Below, in pieces: positions 47,501 to 62,500 of a DNA stretch of 64,000 nt; positions within the stretch are counted from its first letter, which is position 1, and each line of letters begins with the position of its first letter. The notes below the pieces were generated by a model. That model had not been told where the DNA came from. It saw only the letters and a program-made list of their open reading frames with translations, and did not search any database. The stretch spans positions 68,003,534 through 68,067,533 of the forward strand of contig OX381719.1 of assembly GCA_947462335.1 (NCBI GenBank), read 5' to 3'. The position numbers and the translations under genes were made by a program. Source of the DNA: Harmothoe impar (taxonomy: Eukaryota > Annelida > Polychaeta > Phyllodocida > Polynoidae).

Positions 47501-50500
47501 AGTTTTTAATTTCAAATTTTTCAGGACTGTGTGTCGATTATAGATGATCTTAAATGGATTGATTACCTATTTCTTAAATGAAATAAATTATTGGAGCCAT
47601 AAGTAAAGATTTTTTGAATAAAAATCTCCTATAAATTGCTATAATCAAAGTGAATTAGCAAAAGCCTTGCCTTTGGTGCTTGCTGTTGGGTTTTTTTTTC
47701 AGTAGGAATATTATGCTGTCTCTGATTTTGTAGAAATGTGTTTACGTGGATTTAAATTGGTTTAACAGATGTACAATTTTACATGAAGTAATCTGTAAAG
47801 TTGGTATAGTTTAGCTATGTTCAACATTGCTGCAGTAATACTGTGGTCCCCAGAAAGGTCAAGGCCCAACTCTAGTACCAGTTCATGCCTATAGGGGCAG
47901 TCTCTACTCACTCTCCATGACCGAGAGATCGTCCCTGTTCCAATTGTCTACAAGTAAAACCAGCGGCAATCATAGACAACCTTCCACAATGTGTCATCTC
48001 GGAAGCCGACAACAACTTCTCAAGTTGGACAAACATGAAATGATCCCCTTAAGATAATGACACAGTTTTAAATCCTGCAGAAAGTTATCACACTCTAGCA
48101 TGATAAACTGAAATGACACTCATTATTATTGTTTAGTTTAACACTGTGAGAGTATTACTGAACCTAATGTGGGTTAAAATATCCATTAGGAACCCCTGTT
48201 TACTTATCTCTGTACACATCCCCCCACATAGTTCTTTATTTCATTCCACCTTTCCTGTTTGATTTATGTGGAGATCTATTTCATAATATTTATCTGTTAT
48301 GTCTAGAAATTTCAAGAATTATCAGAACACAGCCCCAACTTAATTTTCATTCTAAAGTGATACATCATTCTTGAATTTTGTTTATCTATATAAAATGCCA
48401 TTGAAAGATATACAACTTTTCTTTTCATTTCCTCTTGATTAAAATAAATAGAGAACTATTACTAAATCTTAACAACAGCCATTTGATATCATTGTCAAAA
48501 ACAACAGGCTACAAAAGAAAAAAAACTTTGTCAAAATGCTAATAATCAAGAACATCTATTGGTTTGAAGCCATTCTTCTAAGGCTCTGCCTCCTGGTGAC
48601 ACTGGAGGAAATTAAGACAAATAAACAAAATAATGCTTGATATGCAGAAGTTGCTTTATCATGGGGGACTCACCTTTGCGTTGATAAGACTGTAGAGGAG
48701 GTGGTCGGGGGAGGTTTGGGCACGCCACCGCAGGATCTCTGATAGGAACTGGTACTGTAAGGGAAGGACCATGAAACACCATAATGTTAGAACTTTTGAA
48801 TAAGTATAAATGTGTAATTAATTAAATGAAAACTGTTATATCAGCAGCACTGAAATTACATCGCTAGGTAACAGTACATTATCATTCATTTAATGCATTT
48901 ACGCTATGGTAAAAGTAAATATTAGTCAAGGATTTATGATAGGCATCGGTTAGAAAGAAATATTTGTGAAACAACAGTGTCCATGACTGCAAGAAAAAAA
49001 ATTACCCTCCTGAACTGTAGTTATATTTTTAGACTGGCTAAGCAAATGGGTACCTAGATTAGCCAGTTGAGAACTTATAGTTGAAATTGCTATTTTAGAA
49101 TAAGCTTTTTAATCAAATAATAACTTGTTAAATATGCTGACATATAACAGAGTGATACATTTACCATGATGTTATATGCTACTAAAAGCTTATACTATGA
49201 GAAATGAATTAGTCATCAATCAATTTATTTTTCATATAATTATCAAAGAAAAAATAATATCAGCATTTCTGAATGACAATTCATATGCATGAAAAGTGTA
49301 AAGTGTCCTTGGAAACAATTTAAGTCAATCAGAGATGAAGAAATGATCAACACTTAATAAGGAGAATAACAGAAACTTAATGCTATATACAATATAACAA
49401 TTAACATCAAGCATAAATGAAAGTAAAAGGCAGCAAACGTTAAAGATGTCAATGAAGGCAGCCAGCCTCCTGCTCAATCATGGACTGGTGAACATCACGG
49501 ACACTCAGTGCATCTGGGACAACTGCCGGAACTTCTTTCTGCCATACCTACTGTACAGGTAGTCATGGAGAGTAGTTGGGACAGCTGCCGGAACTACTTT
49601 CTGCCATATCTACTGTACAGGTAGTCAAGGAGAGTAGTTGGGACAACTGCCGGAACTACTTTCTGCCATACCTGTTGTACAGGTAGTCATGGAGAGTAGT
49701 TGGGACAACTGCCGGAACTACTTTCTGCCATACCTACTGTACAGGTAGTCATGGAGAGTAGATGGGACAGCTGCCGGAACTACTTTCTGCCATACCTACT
49801 GTACAGGTAGTCATGGAGAGTAGTTGGGACAGCTGCCGGAACTACTTTCTGCCATACCTACTGTACAGGTAGTCATGGAGAGTAGTTAGGACAGCTGCCG
49901 GAACTACTTTCTGCCATACCTACTGTACAGGTACTCATGGAGAGTAGTTGGGTCCCAGAAGCACTGTGTGTCAGAGATGATGCACCAGTCAGTGGTGGAG
50001 CTGGGACCAGCTTGCAGAGGCAGCGCAATGAGGGAGTCAAGCTACGCGCACACAGAATTATCCGCAGTTTTGAAAGCTTGATGATGATAACAAAGACACT
50101 TGATGATAATAAAGAAGCTTATAACTGATGTATAAACACAAATACAGCCTGAAGCAATGACTCGTCACTTTAATGACCTGTCATTTTCAGGCTGCTACTG
50201 CTGAAGGTATAAGCAACTAGGGGATGAAATCAAATATGTAAAAGAAATATGGGGATGTGATTTGATTTTTAACTTCCAAATAATTGTAAAAGTTGATTCA
50301 TAGAATTTCTGTCCCCACTCAAAGACTTGGGTCTCTTCTCTATAGTAAGAGCATCGGGTTATAAATTGCTGCACTTCCGTACATGCTATAGACCTGAACA
50401 GAGTTGGATTTTCAACCTTAACATATATGTAAATAAATATAATTCATTCAGAGAGGTTTACAAAACTTGAAATATTTGCAACAAAAAAAAAGAAAGAAAA

Positions 50501-53500
50501 TTTGATAAAACTCCAGAAGTGAATGACATGAGTTTAGAGGGGGTAACTGAGTCTAGTGCTGAGTAGTAGTGTGCGGCAGTAGCTGCAGGTGGCAGCACAC
50601 GGTGGGTGCTGGTGGCGCCCTCATGCGGCATGCTGATGACTTAACGCTGTCCTTACAATGTGTACCTTGCGTGCGGCGTCAGAGTCGTCGTCCAGGAGCC
50701 CGATGTCCCGGCCCTGTGCCCACGCCAGCCGCGCCCCCTGCACGATGTTACCAACGTAGACTGCCGACGGGCCCACATCTGCTGAAGGAGGACACACGCA
50801 AACGCAAAAACATCAAAACCAGCATCTGACTACACTGCATTCATTAACAGATGTAAACATAGTCATGGTGCTAATAGACCAGCACCAGGCTTCTAAAGTA
50901 GAGCCTTCTAACAGGATAGGCTAAGATTCAGCTAAATGTGTGAGGGCAATGAAATTAAAGTTTGATAGGCTATTTAGTTCCATGGTATTACATGTAGAAA
51001 TACATGCTGATAATCTAAGTCTGTCAACACTGATTTTACATCAGTACAGTTCAAGAATCATGTACAACTTCTTACAAGCTTTTCAACTTCCTAGAGGTTC
51101 ATAATGTGGGTAGCCTTTCACATAGTTAGGCACAAACCAACCCCAAACTCATCCTGTACAATAACCCACACTCAGTTATCATTCTCAACAATTTACAGTT
51201 CAAACATTCTGTCATGTATAGATGTAATATGTTTTTGTGTCAAACATTAGAAGCTGTCACATCCTCATCTGTCATGTAAGCACAAACTAAAACAGACGCG
51301 GTATTTCTGCAGGTTAATAACGGTAGAAACATGGCGTGGGAAGTCAACCCTCTTAGAAGCAGCAACAAGGGCTAATGCTCAACTGACACTTCATGTTGGA
51401 GGTGATATCAACACTAACTGAGCAAACTTCATCTCGAGTAATTGTAAAATCCAGGGATCTATGAGCGGAAGCCAGTGGTGTTAGTACGGTTTGTGGCCAC
51501 TAGGGAGCTGGTTCCTAGTCCTATGTTTTGGTCACTTATGTATTGTAACAACTACAAATGGTTTGAGTGAATTAGGATGTGTCATGTATACCTGTATTGA
51601 GATGTTTTACAAAATATGTACCAGGATCTGTTAAATCAGCTTCATCTTTTATATTATCTGCTTGGTCATATTAAACATCAAGTTTCAAACTTATCTATTA
51701 ATCATCTTGATAACATGAATTTGTACTGTTTTTGTCATACTTATTTAACTTCAATGGTTTCACCTACTTTTAGACACATCCACAACTATTGGTCTTTGGT
51801 ATGCATTACATTACAAATGTATGATAGCATCTCGACTTGACTGGGCTATGGCCACTACATATTTGGAGGTGCAGTGATGCAAGATTAGCGTAAGCATCTT
51901 TCTGTTCAGGCCATGTTTGGAAAACAGCACTTACGTCCGAGCACACAGGCGGCCCAGGGGTAAGGAACAGGGTTGGTACGGGAGTGAAAAGGACAAACGG
52001 AATATAGGTATTAGATAGTGTTCTTTAAATTTTCATTTTTAAAAATTAAAATGAGCTCTTTGTAAGTTTAATTGTACTATATTAAAAAAAGTGGAATATG
52101 AGTTTCCCTCAAGAAGTTTTTTATTTGTCAGGTTAGTGCTTGTATTGACTAGGTTGATGTTAAACTTGTGTCAAATATCTTTATTTTATTGCTATATTTC
52201 TTGTACAAAAATGTTTTAACTTTTAAGGAAGATATGTTATCTGGTCAGGAAAATGATCACAAAGAAAAAGTATTTGGTTTAGGATGACTGCAATAATAAG
52301 ATGAGTGTTTGTTTATCCATGCAACTGAAGTGCTGATCTCAAAGCGGCTACATCTGGATGTCTTCGAGGAAATTCACCGGGATGCAACAGTCAGGCGGTA
52401 AGCCATCCACATAGGAGAGAAGCTGTCTAATGTAAAAGCTGCCTCTGAGCTGAAGCTACACAATTCCCGAACTAAATAGGACTTGGAATAAATGATCCTG
52501 AGGTGAAGGAATTTGCTCAATTTCCTAATCTATATTAAAGATAATATTTGGAATGAACTGAACAGAAAACTATGAATGTCAAGTTTATGAAAATGTCATG
52601 ATGTAAGTCCAAAGAGTACCTTCAGATGCTCTATCACCACTTATCTTTAGAAGCTACCATATATTATGTTATGTGTATTGAAGAATCCCATCCCCGTGTC
52701 ATTGTCTTAATCATTTACTACTCTCAATGTGTAGCAATTGAGAACATCATAATTGAGAAGGCTATACCTTATAATTACTAAAGTTTAAATATAACCCTGA
52801 AGGAATACCAATGTACCTAATTGACAGGATAAAAGATATCTTAAAATAGTATAATGAAACCAAATTAAGAGGAAAACGATCATAGAATGAAAGATTTTCA
52901 AGGTTGAGAAGTTTAAGGTCATGGAAAGATAAACCATCAAGACCAGGTACCTCTAAACAGAAATGTAAAGGCCATATTATGCTTCGTGCTTTGCTGCCAT
53001 AGAGCGACCTTCAGTCGTGTTAACACATGACCTTATATCATGGTGTTACAGGCTATGGTGTTAGAGAGGTTAGTGACGGGGGAAAGTTGTCGGGTTTGTA
53101 TAAAATAGCAAGTACAGCTAAACATGGTTCCCACCTGACAAGGACAGCGCCGGGAATGAAACGATAAACAGAGTGTCACGTCACAGCGCAGTGGTTACTA
53201 CAGTCACAGCACCCACCACTGGCTACATCATACATGAGTTACAGGGTATCATAGAGTACTTATACTGTAAACCGGGATATTTCCGCGCTGTACATATTTT
53301 TAAGATATTTTTAAAGGTGTGAAAATATGTAGAGCAAATATTTATACAGTGTTACAATTAAAGTGCCTAATATATATATTGGAAATCTGCACATTTAAAT
53401 TCGCATGAAACTTCTTTTCAGGAAATTGCGAAAATTTATACCCGCGAAAATATCTCTGTTTACAGTACTACCTGTATGTACACTATATGACACATGAGTA

Positions 53501-56500
53501 TCTACCTCACATGGTACCATAGAGTGGTTATACTACCTGCATGTACAGTGGAAGGCCAATAGGACCCATAGTACTATCCACCCCACCCTTTTTAACACCA
53601 TAATGTCTGCCACTGATCACTTATCATTTCCATCTTAGGGGATTCCCCATCAGACCAAATACAGATAACATAGTATTAATGCCTGGTAACCATGTGGCAT
53701 AGCCTTCCACTGTACACAACACAAGAACGAGACTGACACGAATACTAATGGCACTTCATGGTGTAATGAAACATGGCAAGTCATGTCTACACATTTCCAT
53801 ACACTCTGCTCATCAATCAGACTTGCTGAAATGAGCCTTTAAAGTTTCTACTTTTACAGCACTTGGAACAAAATTCGAAGCAAATTATTCTTGTCTATGA
53901 GCACAGAAGTGTATTTGGAGTGTAGACATGATTGTTGTAATTATGAGGTCTGAATGCCCATGTTGACGTGTTAGTTGAGTGACCATGTACATGTACCAGA
54001 TTATTCCCAGACAATGTTAACGAGCTACGCGTGGTTTGTGTCTATGACTACACAATGTGTAAGTTGTGGAAGCCCAGGTACCTGGATGGTGTTCGCGTGG
54101 TTTGGGCAGGTTGGTGACACACGTGTGGGGGCACATCAACACGTTGGCTGGGTGGAGGCAGCCCTCCAGGAACTTCTTTTTGGTCTCGTGAAGATGGATC
54201 CCGCCAAGCGGAGTCTGCAAAGTAAGAATTAATCAGTGTCATGTTGGTGTTATAAACCGGCATTTAACCGTCAGAGTAAATGTTGGCAGTGGGACAAACC
54301 AGTGTATACAAGGAATATATTAGTCATAAAAGGGATAAAAATGTCAAAAGAGCTTATGTTGGTCAAAATGAGCCATGGAAATGTAAAAAGGTCAATGTTA
54401 TGTTTGCAAAGGGCCATGGAAATATATTTAGAGTAACATTGTTTAAGAAAGCCACCAATAACTGATATATTATCTACAATGACTTGGACCACAATACAAG
54501 GTGCTTACTTTGGGTAGATAGTTGGGTGGCACCAGGGCTAAACAGTAGACCCCAGTTTGGTGGATAGAGTCAACTGCCTGCAGCACCCTAGACATCCACT
54601 GGAAACTCTGCAAGCACAATACACAACACCAGTGTTAAATCAGCTTACATCATCTCAGCACTAAACTAACAACATCAACACAGCTTTCTAATATGGTATT
54701 TCTACCAATCTTTATTGAGCAAGATGATCCACCTTAAGATGTGGAAGTGTGACACTGCCTTACGTGGTACACATAATTTTTTCAGATGTCCCCGTTATTT
54801 TGTCTATTGTAGAACATGTTTTCATCCCTACATGATCTTACAACTTATGTAAGTTTAACCTTCTGTCCAATATTTGTAAATGATGTAAATTACTGATATC
54901 ATTATTTAAACTAAAGTTAAATCTCATAATTCAAAGTTGCTTATGGCCTTGTGTGCCACCTAGTGTTTGTGGTCTCACCTCCTCCTCTGAACACTCTGGT
55001 CGTTGTTCTGCTATGATGACTATCCGCTCGTCCTTCAGCACTTTAATAGAGAAGACAGCGATCCTGCCGCGGTAGATGAACTTCATGGGTTCCACGGCCA
55101 GCACGGTGGCGATTATATCGTCTGTGTTGTGTCTTCTACTCGTTACCTCCATCAGCCCCTCGCGGCTCCCACACACAAAGATCAGGCCTCCCTGAGGCAT
55201 CATAGAACATATATAAGTATTACAAATATCTATTCAACAATCTTGTTTTACCTCAAGAAATGTAAGCCATTTTAGTACTCTCTAATAAATGCTGGTCAAC
55301 ATGTTTCTATTTAAGTGTCTTGATACATAATCTTACATGTTTTTATGCATTTAAAAAGTGTTAAAACATAATCTTTTTACTCACGGGTCCTAGGAAGCCG
55401 AGTAGGCCTGTGCGTACAAAGGTGTGTTCCCCGACGGGTTTGCCGTCTCCCCCTAGTGGCTGCACCTTGAAGGTGGTGTTGGTGACCCCAAGTAGTCCCC
55501 AGTAGCCGGTGCCTGTGTAGGGGGAGCTGAGACACAGCTCTCCTACCTCATCTGTCTTACACAGGTAGGGCTGGCCATCCAGCTTCACTACCACCATCAG
55601 GCCTGCAACAGCATCATGTACCATAGAGAGAACATATATCATACATATTGTATACATATTCTTTTACATACGGTAAAACCCCAGCTATAGTACAACCCCC
55701 CCCCACCTTATGAGCCAAAAATCTGGCCTATGTAAAAAAAGGTTGAAGTAGTCTAGTTGTTACAGTACATATACGACTAGTTGCTCAGTATAAGGATAAC
55801 ATACTAATTGATTTCACAAACTTTGGCCATGGCTCAAACCCTATTTTTGGATATACATGTCTGCTGTATTGAGGTGCACTATATAAGATTGGCGGGTGCT
55901 GGCTGAGTGTTGTGTAACTTACCGCCCGGTAGGACCTGCCCACAGTCCTGCAGTGTGAGTGAGGTGAGGCTGTTCTCACTGTCCACCCGCACCACACCGT
56001 GACTCAACCCCTGCATGGAGAGTACCCCGCGCCCAGACGCACTCGTTCCTGTTCTACCCGGCCTGCAAGTAACACACACTAAACTATCAATAACTGGTAC
56101 CTTGTAATGGGCAAGCTCCTGTCTGTATGCATCAGTCAGTCAGTCATGGCTGTGTGAGCGACGTAGCGGCCATTTCTAAATGCACTGAGGGACAGTGTTC
56201 TATGAGATCTGATAATTACAATAGAAATATACTTAAATTTATGTCTAGTTCTAAATGGTCAGATCAAACATTTTTCTCAGTAAGTGCCTAGTGTCAAAGA
56301 TCAGGTATAGGATATAGATGTAAAAATGGCCACTACACCGCTCCCCTTAATGATAAATTCTGGGTACTACACACATCTAGGTTCTATGACGCTGTCTGTC
56401 GTATAAGGTTTGTCTTTGGTAGTAGCAAAAAACAGTCAACGAAAGGTAAACACTTCAAATAGTGACACACGTTCCAAAAGCAAATCTATAATCCAAGTAA

Positions 56501-59500
56501 TTAATATACGCTTGGCATGCCACAGTATGAGAATGAATACACAGGTATGGTAGTAGAGTTATAAGTAGTTCATAGTTAATGTCATTAGGATGTGTGATCT
56601 TGTACTAGAGGTGAATCGTAGTGTATAGTCCCTAGCTGTAATGTACGTAAGCTACTCTGACTTTTATTTACTTTAATCATCTTCAAACTTATAATCTAGC
56701 GACATGCAGCGAACATATCAAATAGAAGTAGTCTAGTTGTTAATTAGAAGAAAGAATCTAATTCTGGTAGAGCGACTCAAGAATTTAAAGCACTGCATAA
56801 TGATGATGGAGGTATAACAAAGAGAACACTCATGCACTGCTAAGACGATGAGAAAGTATTGCGAAATGTTTGACAATTAAGTGTGTACAGCCTACAGATA
56901 AACAAATGAGACATCCATGCAGTTTGAACTAAGGTGTAAAGTGTTTCTGCTGTGCGCAATGTTTTACCCGATCCTGTCAAAAGATAAAATTCATATACTT
57001 AATGGGGATATCTTCTTACAAAAGAAACAAAATTGGTGTTCTGAATTCAAAAGTATAACTAAATTATCCCCCAGGGAAAAGAAAAACATCCAAGGATATC
57101 AGTGAGTGAAGTATGATAATGTGATTATATAGTCTAGATTCCAGTCATGAATACCCTCAAAATGTGTACTGTGCTAAATTGGGAGCACTTTCCCAGGGAA
57201 AATGTCAGAAGGCTGCATATACTGGATACAAAGTGGAACATACCCTTTACATATAGATACCATTAACATAGATATTAGAGTTTCTTGTTGATGATGTATG
57301 CATTGTTAAATAGTTTCAGTAGCTATAATATCCTACATAACCGCAGACATGCACATCGGTTTGCGCCACTACAAAATCATGCCAACAACAGTAACAAAAC
57401 AACTCAAAGTAACGCATTGCTGATAGTACAGTTCCTCTTTTAAACAACTAATTCTATAATTATCTTGACCAAAAACTTGTCTAATCTAGTTCTTGGTGAC
57501 TGTTTTTCTTATTCCTCATGTTTGCTTTCAAATATGTTTCACAATGTTTCTAATCAAGACTTTATACACAATCTGCAAGCTGCTAAATGAATCTCATTGA
57601 TTCTAAACCAACCTTATTATGATGAATTTATTAAAAAAGTTTGAGACACATAGGATTGTTACTCTAATCTCCTTTTCTATTTCTCAATATTTGATATGAA
57701 ACCCATTCTCATTTGTCAACATGGTGCTAAACAAACAACATTGGAAAGAGTTATGTTTCGCTCTTTATGGACATTGTGTAGAGGTGTTGTATAAAAATAT
57801 CTGATAATCATATTGTTGTGATGACTGGATGTGAACAATGAGTTTGAGGAAAACAATCATTGTTAACGGGTACACTAAGGCCACACAAACAGGATCGGTT
57901 CATGTCATTTCCATTATAGAAAAGCTGAAACCGTCATTTTAACGGCTGAAATAATTAGAATTTCTAGCTTTTTCTCAACAGTAGAAAGATATTGATAGAC
58001 CAATTTAAATCCATTTGATGTGGCATAAGGTGTGTGCACAATGGTCGGGTGGATGTAAATACGTCTGTCGTTTGGTGACAATATGGCAGCAGGCCAAACA
58101 GCTACAACGTCTACAGGCAACGGCTAATAACAAGAAGGCAGCAAGCACAGGAAACCCAGGAACAAGATGCAGTGGCACCGTAAACAATTAGTACGCCTTG
58201 TCAAATATCTATTACAAAGCATACATTAAAGCCATCAAGTATAGGCTATTAATTTAATCTTCTATGAATAGAACAATTCCCAAGAGTAACTAATTCAAAA
58301 AGAGTATGAAAGACTATTGTAAAATTTTGTAAATACGAAGAAACATCCCATTGTCATTCAGTTCCAAAGCTTGCCACCAGGTGGATAAACACATACACAG
58401 AAAAGGCTGGCTTCTGATTGGACAGTTCTTGTCATGTGATATGATATGGCTAGTACAAATTTAAAATTGCTTTGTTCATGCATTTTAAAGTCCTCACTAT
58501 ATCAAAAGTTTGTAAATTATTGGATCAACTTTAAAAAAGGAATATAAAAAAGAAAAATACAGAGAAACTGCCAGTTGGGTGCCATGCAAGAACTGTCTGT
58601 ATAGAAACAAGCTGTAACATAGCAACAGACGCCAGGTTTGTCCCCGTTAGTCTAGTCAGGCGACACACGCAGAGCATCCACCGCACAAAGCTTTGAGCCA
58701 ACAACTACCACATTTATGAGCCAGCTCTCTAAATTACAGTGTACTTTGGGATAGAAATAATGATTGCAAATCAGAGCCATGAATTTAATATATCACATTA
58801 TAAATGGTCTCACTTCTTTATCACAGTTATCCACCTCTCCCCAAATTTGTACATATCCAGCCTAATTTTGTGTATACAGTAGCTTATATTCATGTTATGA
58901 GGGCTGTAAACAGATGGTAGTTGTTGTTTGACTTGGTTTGCTTGGCGGACACAGAACCTTGCAGCTAAGTTAAAACGTACAAAGTGGGCGAGTCTGGCAG
59001 CGGCGGGAGACTGCGCCTGGCTGGCGCCACCGACGGAGGGCCAGATTTTTCCGGACTGAAAATTAAAAGTTGGGTACCACACATATGACTAAGACGTTCA
59101 AGCGCACCAACTATGAAGGTGACTGAGATGTAGTCATCAGGCGACACGCACTTAGTATAGTAAGTTAGATCCACAACTGTCTACTAGTTCCAGCGTCACT
59201 TCTGGTAATTAGACAACGACACAAATAATCAACTGTCTCAGCTTGGTAGTATCTCTACTCAACACAAACATTAGTATAGACTGCAAAACCTGTATTAGAA
59301 ATGGGGAGGTGTCTTGTGTTGTTTTTGTTTTCGTGTGAAATGCAAATATCTAGACAGGTTTATTCCTGATAAGTAGATTTAAGAAGTTAATAATTAAAAG
59401 CACAAAACACCACTAAAGAAATCCACCGAAATAATAAAGTACAAAGCCTGAGCAATACAAGGTTACATTTTGAATTTCACGATAAATAACTACATTTTTG

Positions 59501-62500
59501 TAAGCCCTGTGTTTCTATTTGAATTTGTTAAAAAGATTTAATAAGATTTTCTGAACTGGTATAAATAAGTTTATTTGTGTTTTGTGTAATAAATTTGATG
59601 AAATAATTTCAATAGGACATGCATATTTTGATTGAATGTAGAACATGAATAGAAAATGTCAAGGGGAATCATTAAATTCGAAGAAGTAAATAACTTATAA
59701 AACTAGACATATGGCAACAGTTGCAGTAATTAAAAGACCACACAGTGATCACCATCTTTTTCCACTCAAGGTAATTAAGGACCAATTAGGTAGAGGACTT
59801 ATTCTAGGGGTGTGGGTAAGTCATTGGATTGTTACCATCTTAATTAAGTTCACAGAACATCTGCAATTAGACAGCTTAGACACAATTATTAAACCTGACA
59901 ATCCAAGTCTTGTAGTCTCATCAACCACACAACTCTCACCATATGCTACAACTTCTCCTACTTCTTCATTTCACAGTCCTTCCCTGCATATATTTTAGTT
60001 ACAAATAGAGTTCTTGCCACCTACCTTCGTATGGAGACGGTGAGAGCTTCTGGTGAGGAGGCGCACGGACAAATGGCCTCGGGTTTGAGGCCTTTGTTTT
60101 GGAAGACGTTTAAGAAGGAATCACAAGAAGTAAGCGACCCTGGAGGAAGACAATACAAAACAGCAACATCAGCAAAACACCTTCACACTTAAGTAGAATG
60201 TTCATTAATAAACATGAACTAGCTGTCAGAGGTTTAGTCCTTTAGTGTACATCTATAAACTATAACTAATGGCATTCTGTAGGTAAGGTTTTACAGAACT
60301 ATATGCTAGGTTTTATGTAAGAAGTACTTACATGGGTTGGCACCGTCTGCCACCAGCAGCATGCGGAGTGAGGACAGGTTGATCTCCTTGTGGTCCCGCT
60401 GTGCCAGCAGCCCCCAGTGCATGTCCCGCGACTTGACCACTGCCACACTCGCTGTAAATAAACAAAAAATGTAAACACACTACAAGGATTCTTCGTTTTA
60501 TTTGTCATAACATATAACACATGCTTTAACGTGTGATTTGGCAAATAAAGACATTTTTCAAACCTTTAAAAAAATTCAAAGCAGGCCCTTAAAGAGTTTT
60601 TTCATTGACAATTTGATTCAATAAAGAAAACAATTAAATAGCTTACCTTTGAACTTGGTGACCATCTTCATCCATGAGGCTGGGTCGACTTTCATCAAGG
60701 AGTAGGGGACAAAGATGACGTGCATCCCGTTAAATACGCTCTGTAACCACGGAAACCGCACGTTAATGTGTGTGTACCACCAGGTATACAGCACCCACAC
60801 CACAATGTAGACATGCCATGTTGCAGGTCTATCAAGTTCAATTCAATTCAATTCAAATTTCTTTATTTAAACTGCAACAGGCAGGAATGATATTCCTGTA
60901 TTTTGCCTGAGACAGCAGTCTTGTACGTGGCATGAGGTAGGAAAGATGACAGTTAAACTATAGAAAGTAGTTAAACTATAGAAAGTAATTATTATTATTA
61001 TCTATAACTTAACTAGTAAGTATGTTGTTATTATTTATATCAGTTATCTTGTACTCACAGTTAAAACTCCATGCCACAGGCCGACGTCGCGTTTGAAGTC
61101 TAATACACACACCATGACCTCTCCCTCTGTGTAGTTGCAGGCCACGGTCAGGGTGCGACAATGACACAACATGGAGGCGCGTGTAGTGGTCACCCCCATC
61201 ACACTGCCGTCCTTACCTGCCGTGTACTGAAACACCAAACACCATCACATCACCACCTCTAGTACAGTAAGTAGCCACAGAGTAACTAGACTTTCCCTGT
61301 GCCTGCATTGTTGTTTGTTTTTTATTTATGGGTGCACAATTAATTAATCAAAAGAATTTGACAAACACTCTGAGGTGAAGATACACTGAACTTCCAAATA
61401 ATATCAAACTTCTGTATTTTATATAAATTACACTGGTGAGGAGGGTAGTGACATAATTTGTGGTACTTTTGTCCCTATACAAAAGGAATAGGTAACCCAT
61501 AACAGAGTATAATAAATTGTTGTCCAACTTTCCACCCTTGCTGATTAGAAATAAATGTGGTGACCACCTCATGTAGGTCAGGATGTAGTATTTCATGTAA
61601 TGCAGTGCTAATCACTACCGCGGATAAGTACATTTCATATACCACTGAACGACACTTTTATAAACAAGACTGCGGCGTCCTATTCAAAGATGATGGCAAT
61701 GACAGAACACATGAGTATTCTAAACAAAGAGAAAGAAACCCTTCTTATAAACAGATTGTTTTTTCTTTGTTTGCAGGATTATATGATTTATGGATAGTGC
61801 TGAGGGTAAAGGCAGTACAAAATGCAGAATCATGTATCATCATGATTCTGCATATTTCAGTATGCAGGCTAGAAGATTAACCCAGACACCACAGTTAGAG
61901 CTTAGAATCAAGGCATGCAACTTACAAACTACCCTTAGATAGGAAATGTAATGGTCCAATTAATACAGGCTAGATCATTCTATTCTGTGTAAAGGGGAGG
62001 GGAGAATGAATAACAAGCAGAGATGGGGAAAATGAATAAAATGTTCTCTGCCTTGACATTGACTTGTATATGGGGTAGAATATGATTGTGTCTATAACAT
62101 TACATAGGCAGATTTTTATTTAGTATATCTATGCTCCCAAAATATGTTCAAAAGTAAAAATGCCCACTAAATATCATCACCTAATACTAAATTGTAATTT
62201 TTTTTCCAGAAAAGACTTGGAAAATAGGCCAATGAGGTAGAAGAGGGGGTAGCTGAGGCGTGAGTAGGTCTCGTGGTATTAGGGTACAGCTTTAACACGT
62301 CTACAGTGGAACCTAACGTTCTAGTATCAGACATGATGAAATGTGTGATACTAGAAATGTGTGATACTAGAATTCTCAAATGTGTTGAGTCAGGTTTTTC
62401 ATTTATTCTATCCCTTATAGCTGAACAATACCATGATAACTTTTGGGATATCACTTCACCATATGACAAAGCACAAAACTGCACGGTAACTGAGTTATAA

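Noticed and set aside
51915..51985. Possible extra DIP2 exon with donor gtaagt on the minus strand
   Set aside because: No AG acceptor in a suitable position upstream, and the frame does not match the phase-1 intron.
53125..53225. Possible extra DIP2 exon ending at CTTGTCAG|gtggga
   Set aside because: With the only nearby acceptor, the phase-1 frame hits TGA after six codons.
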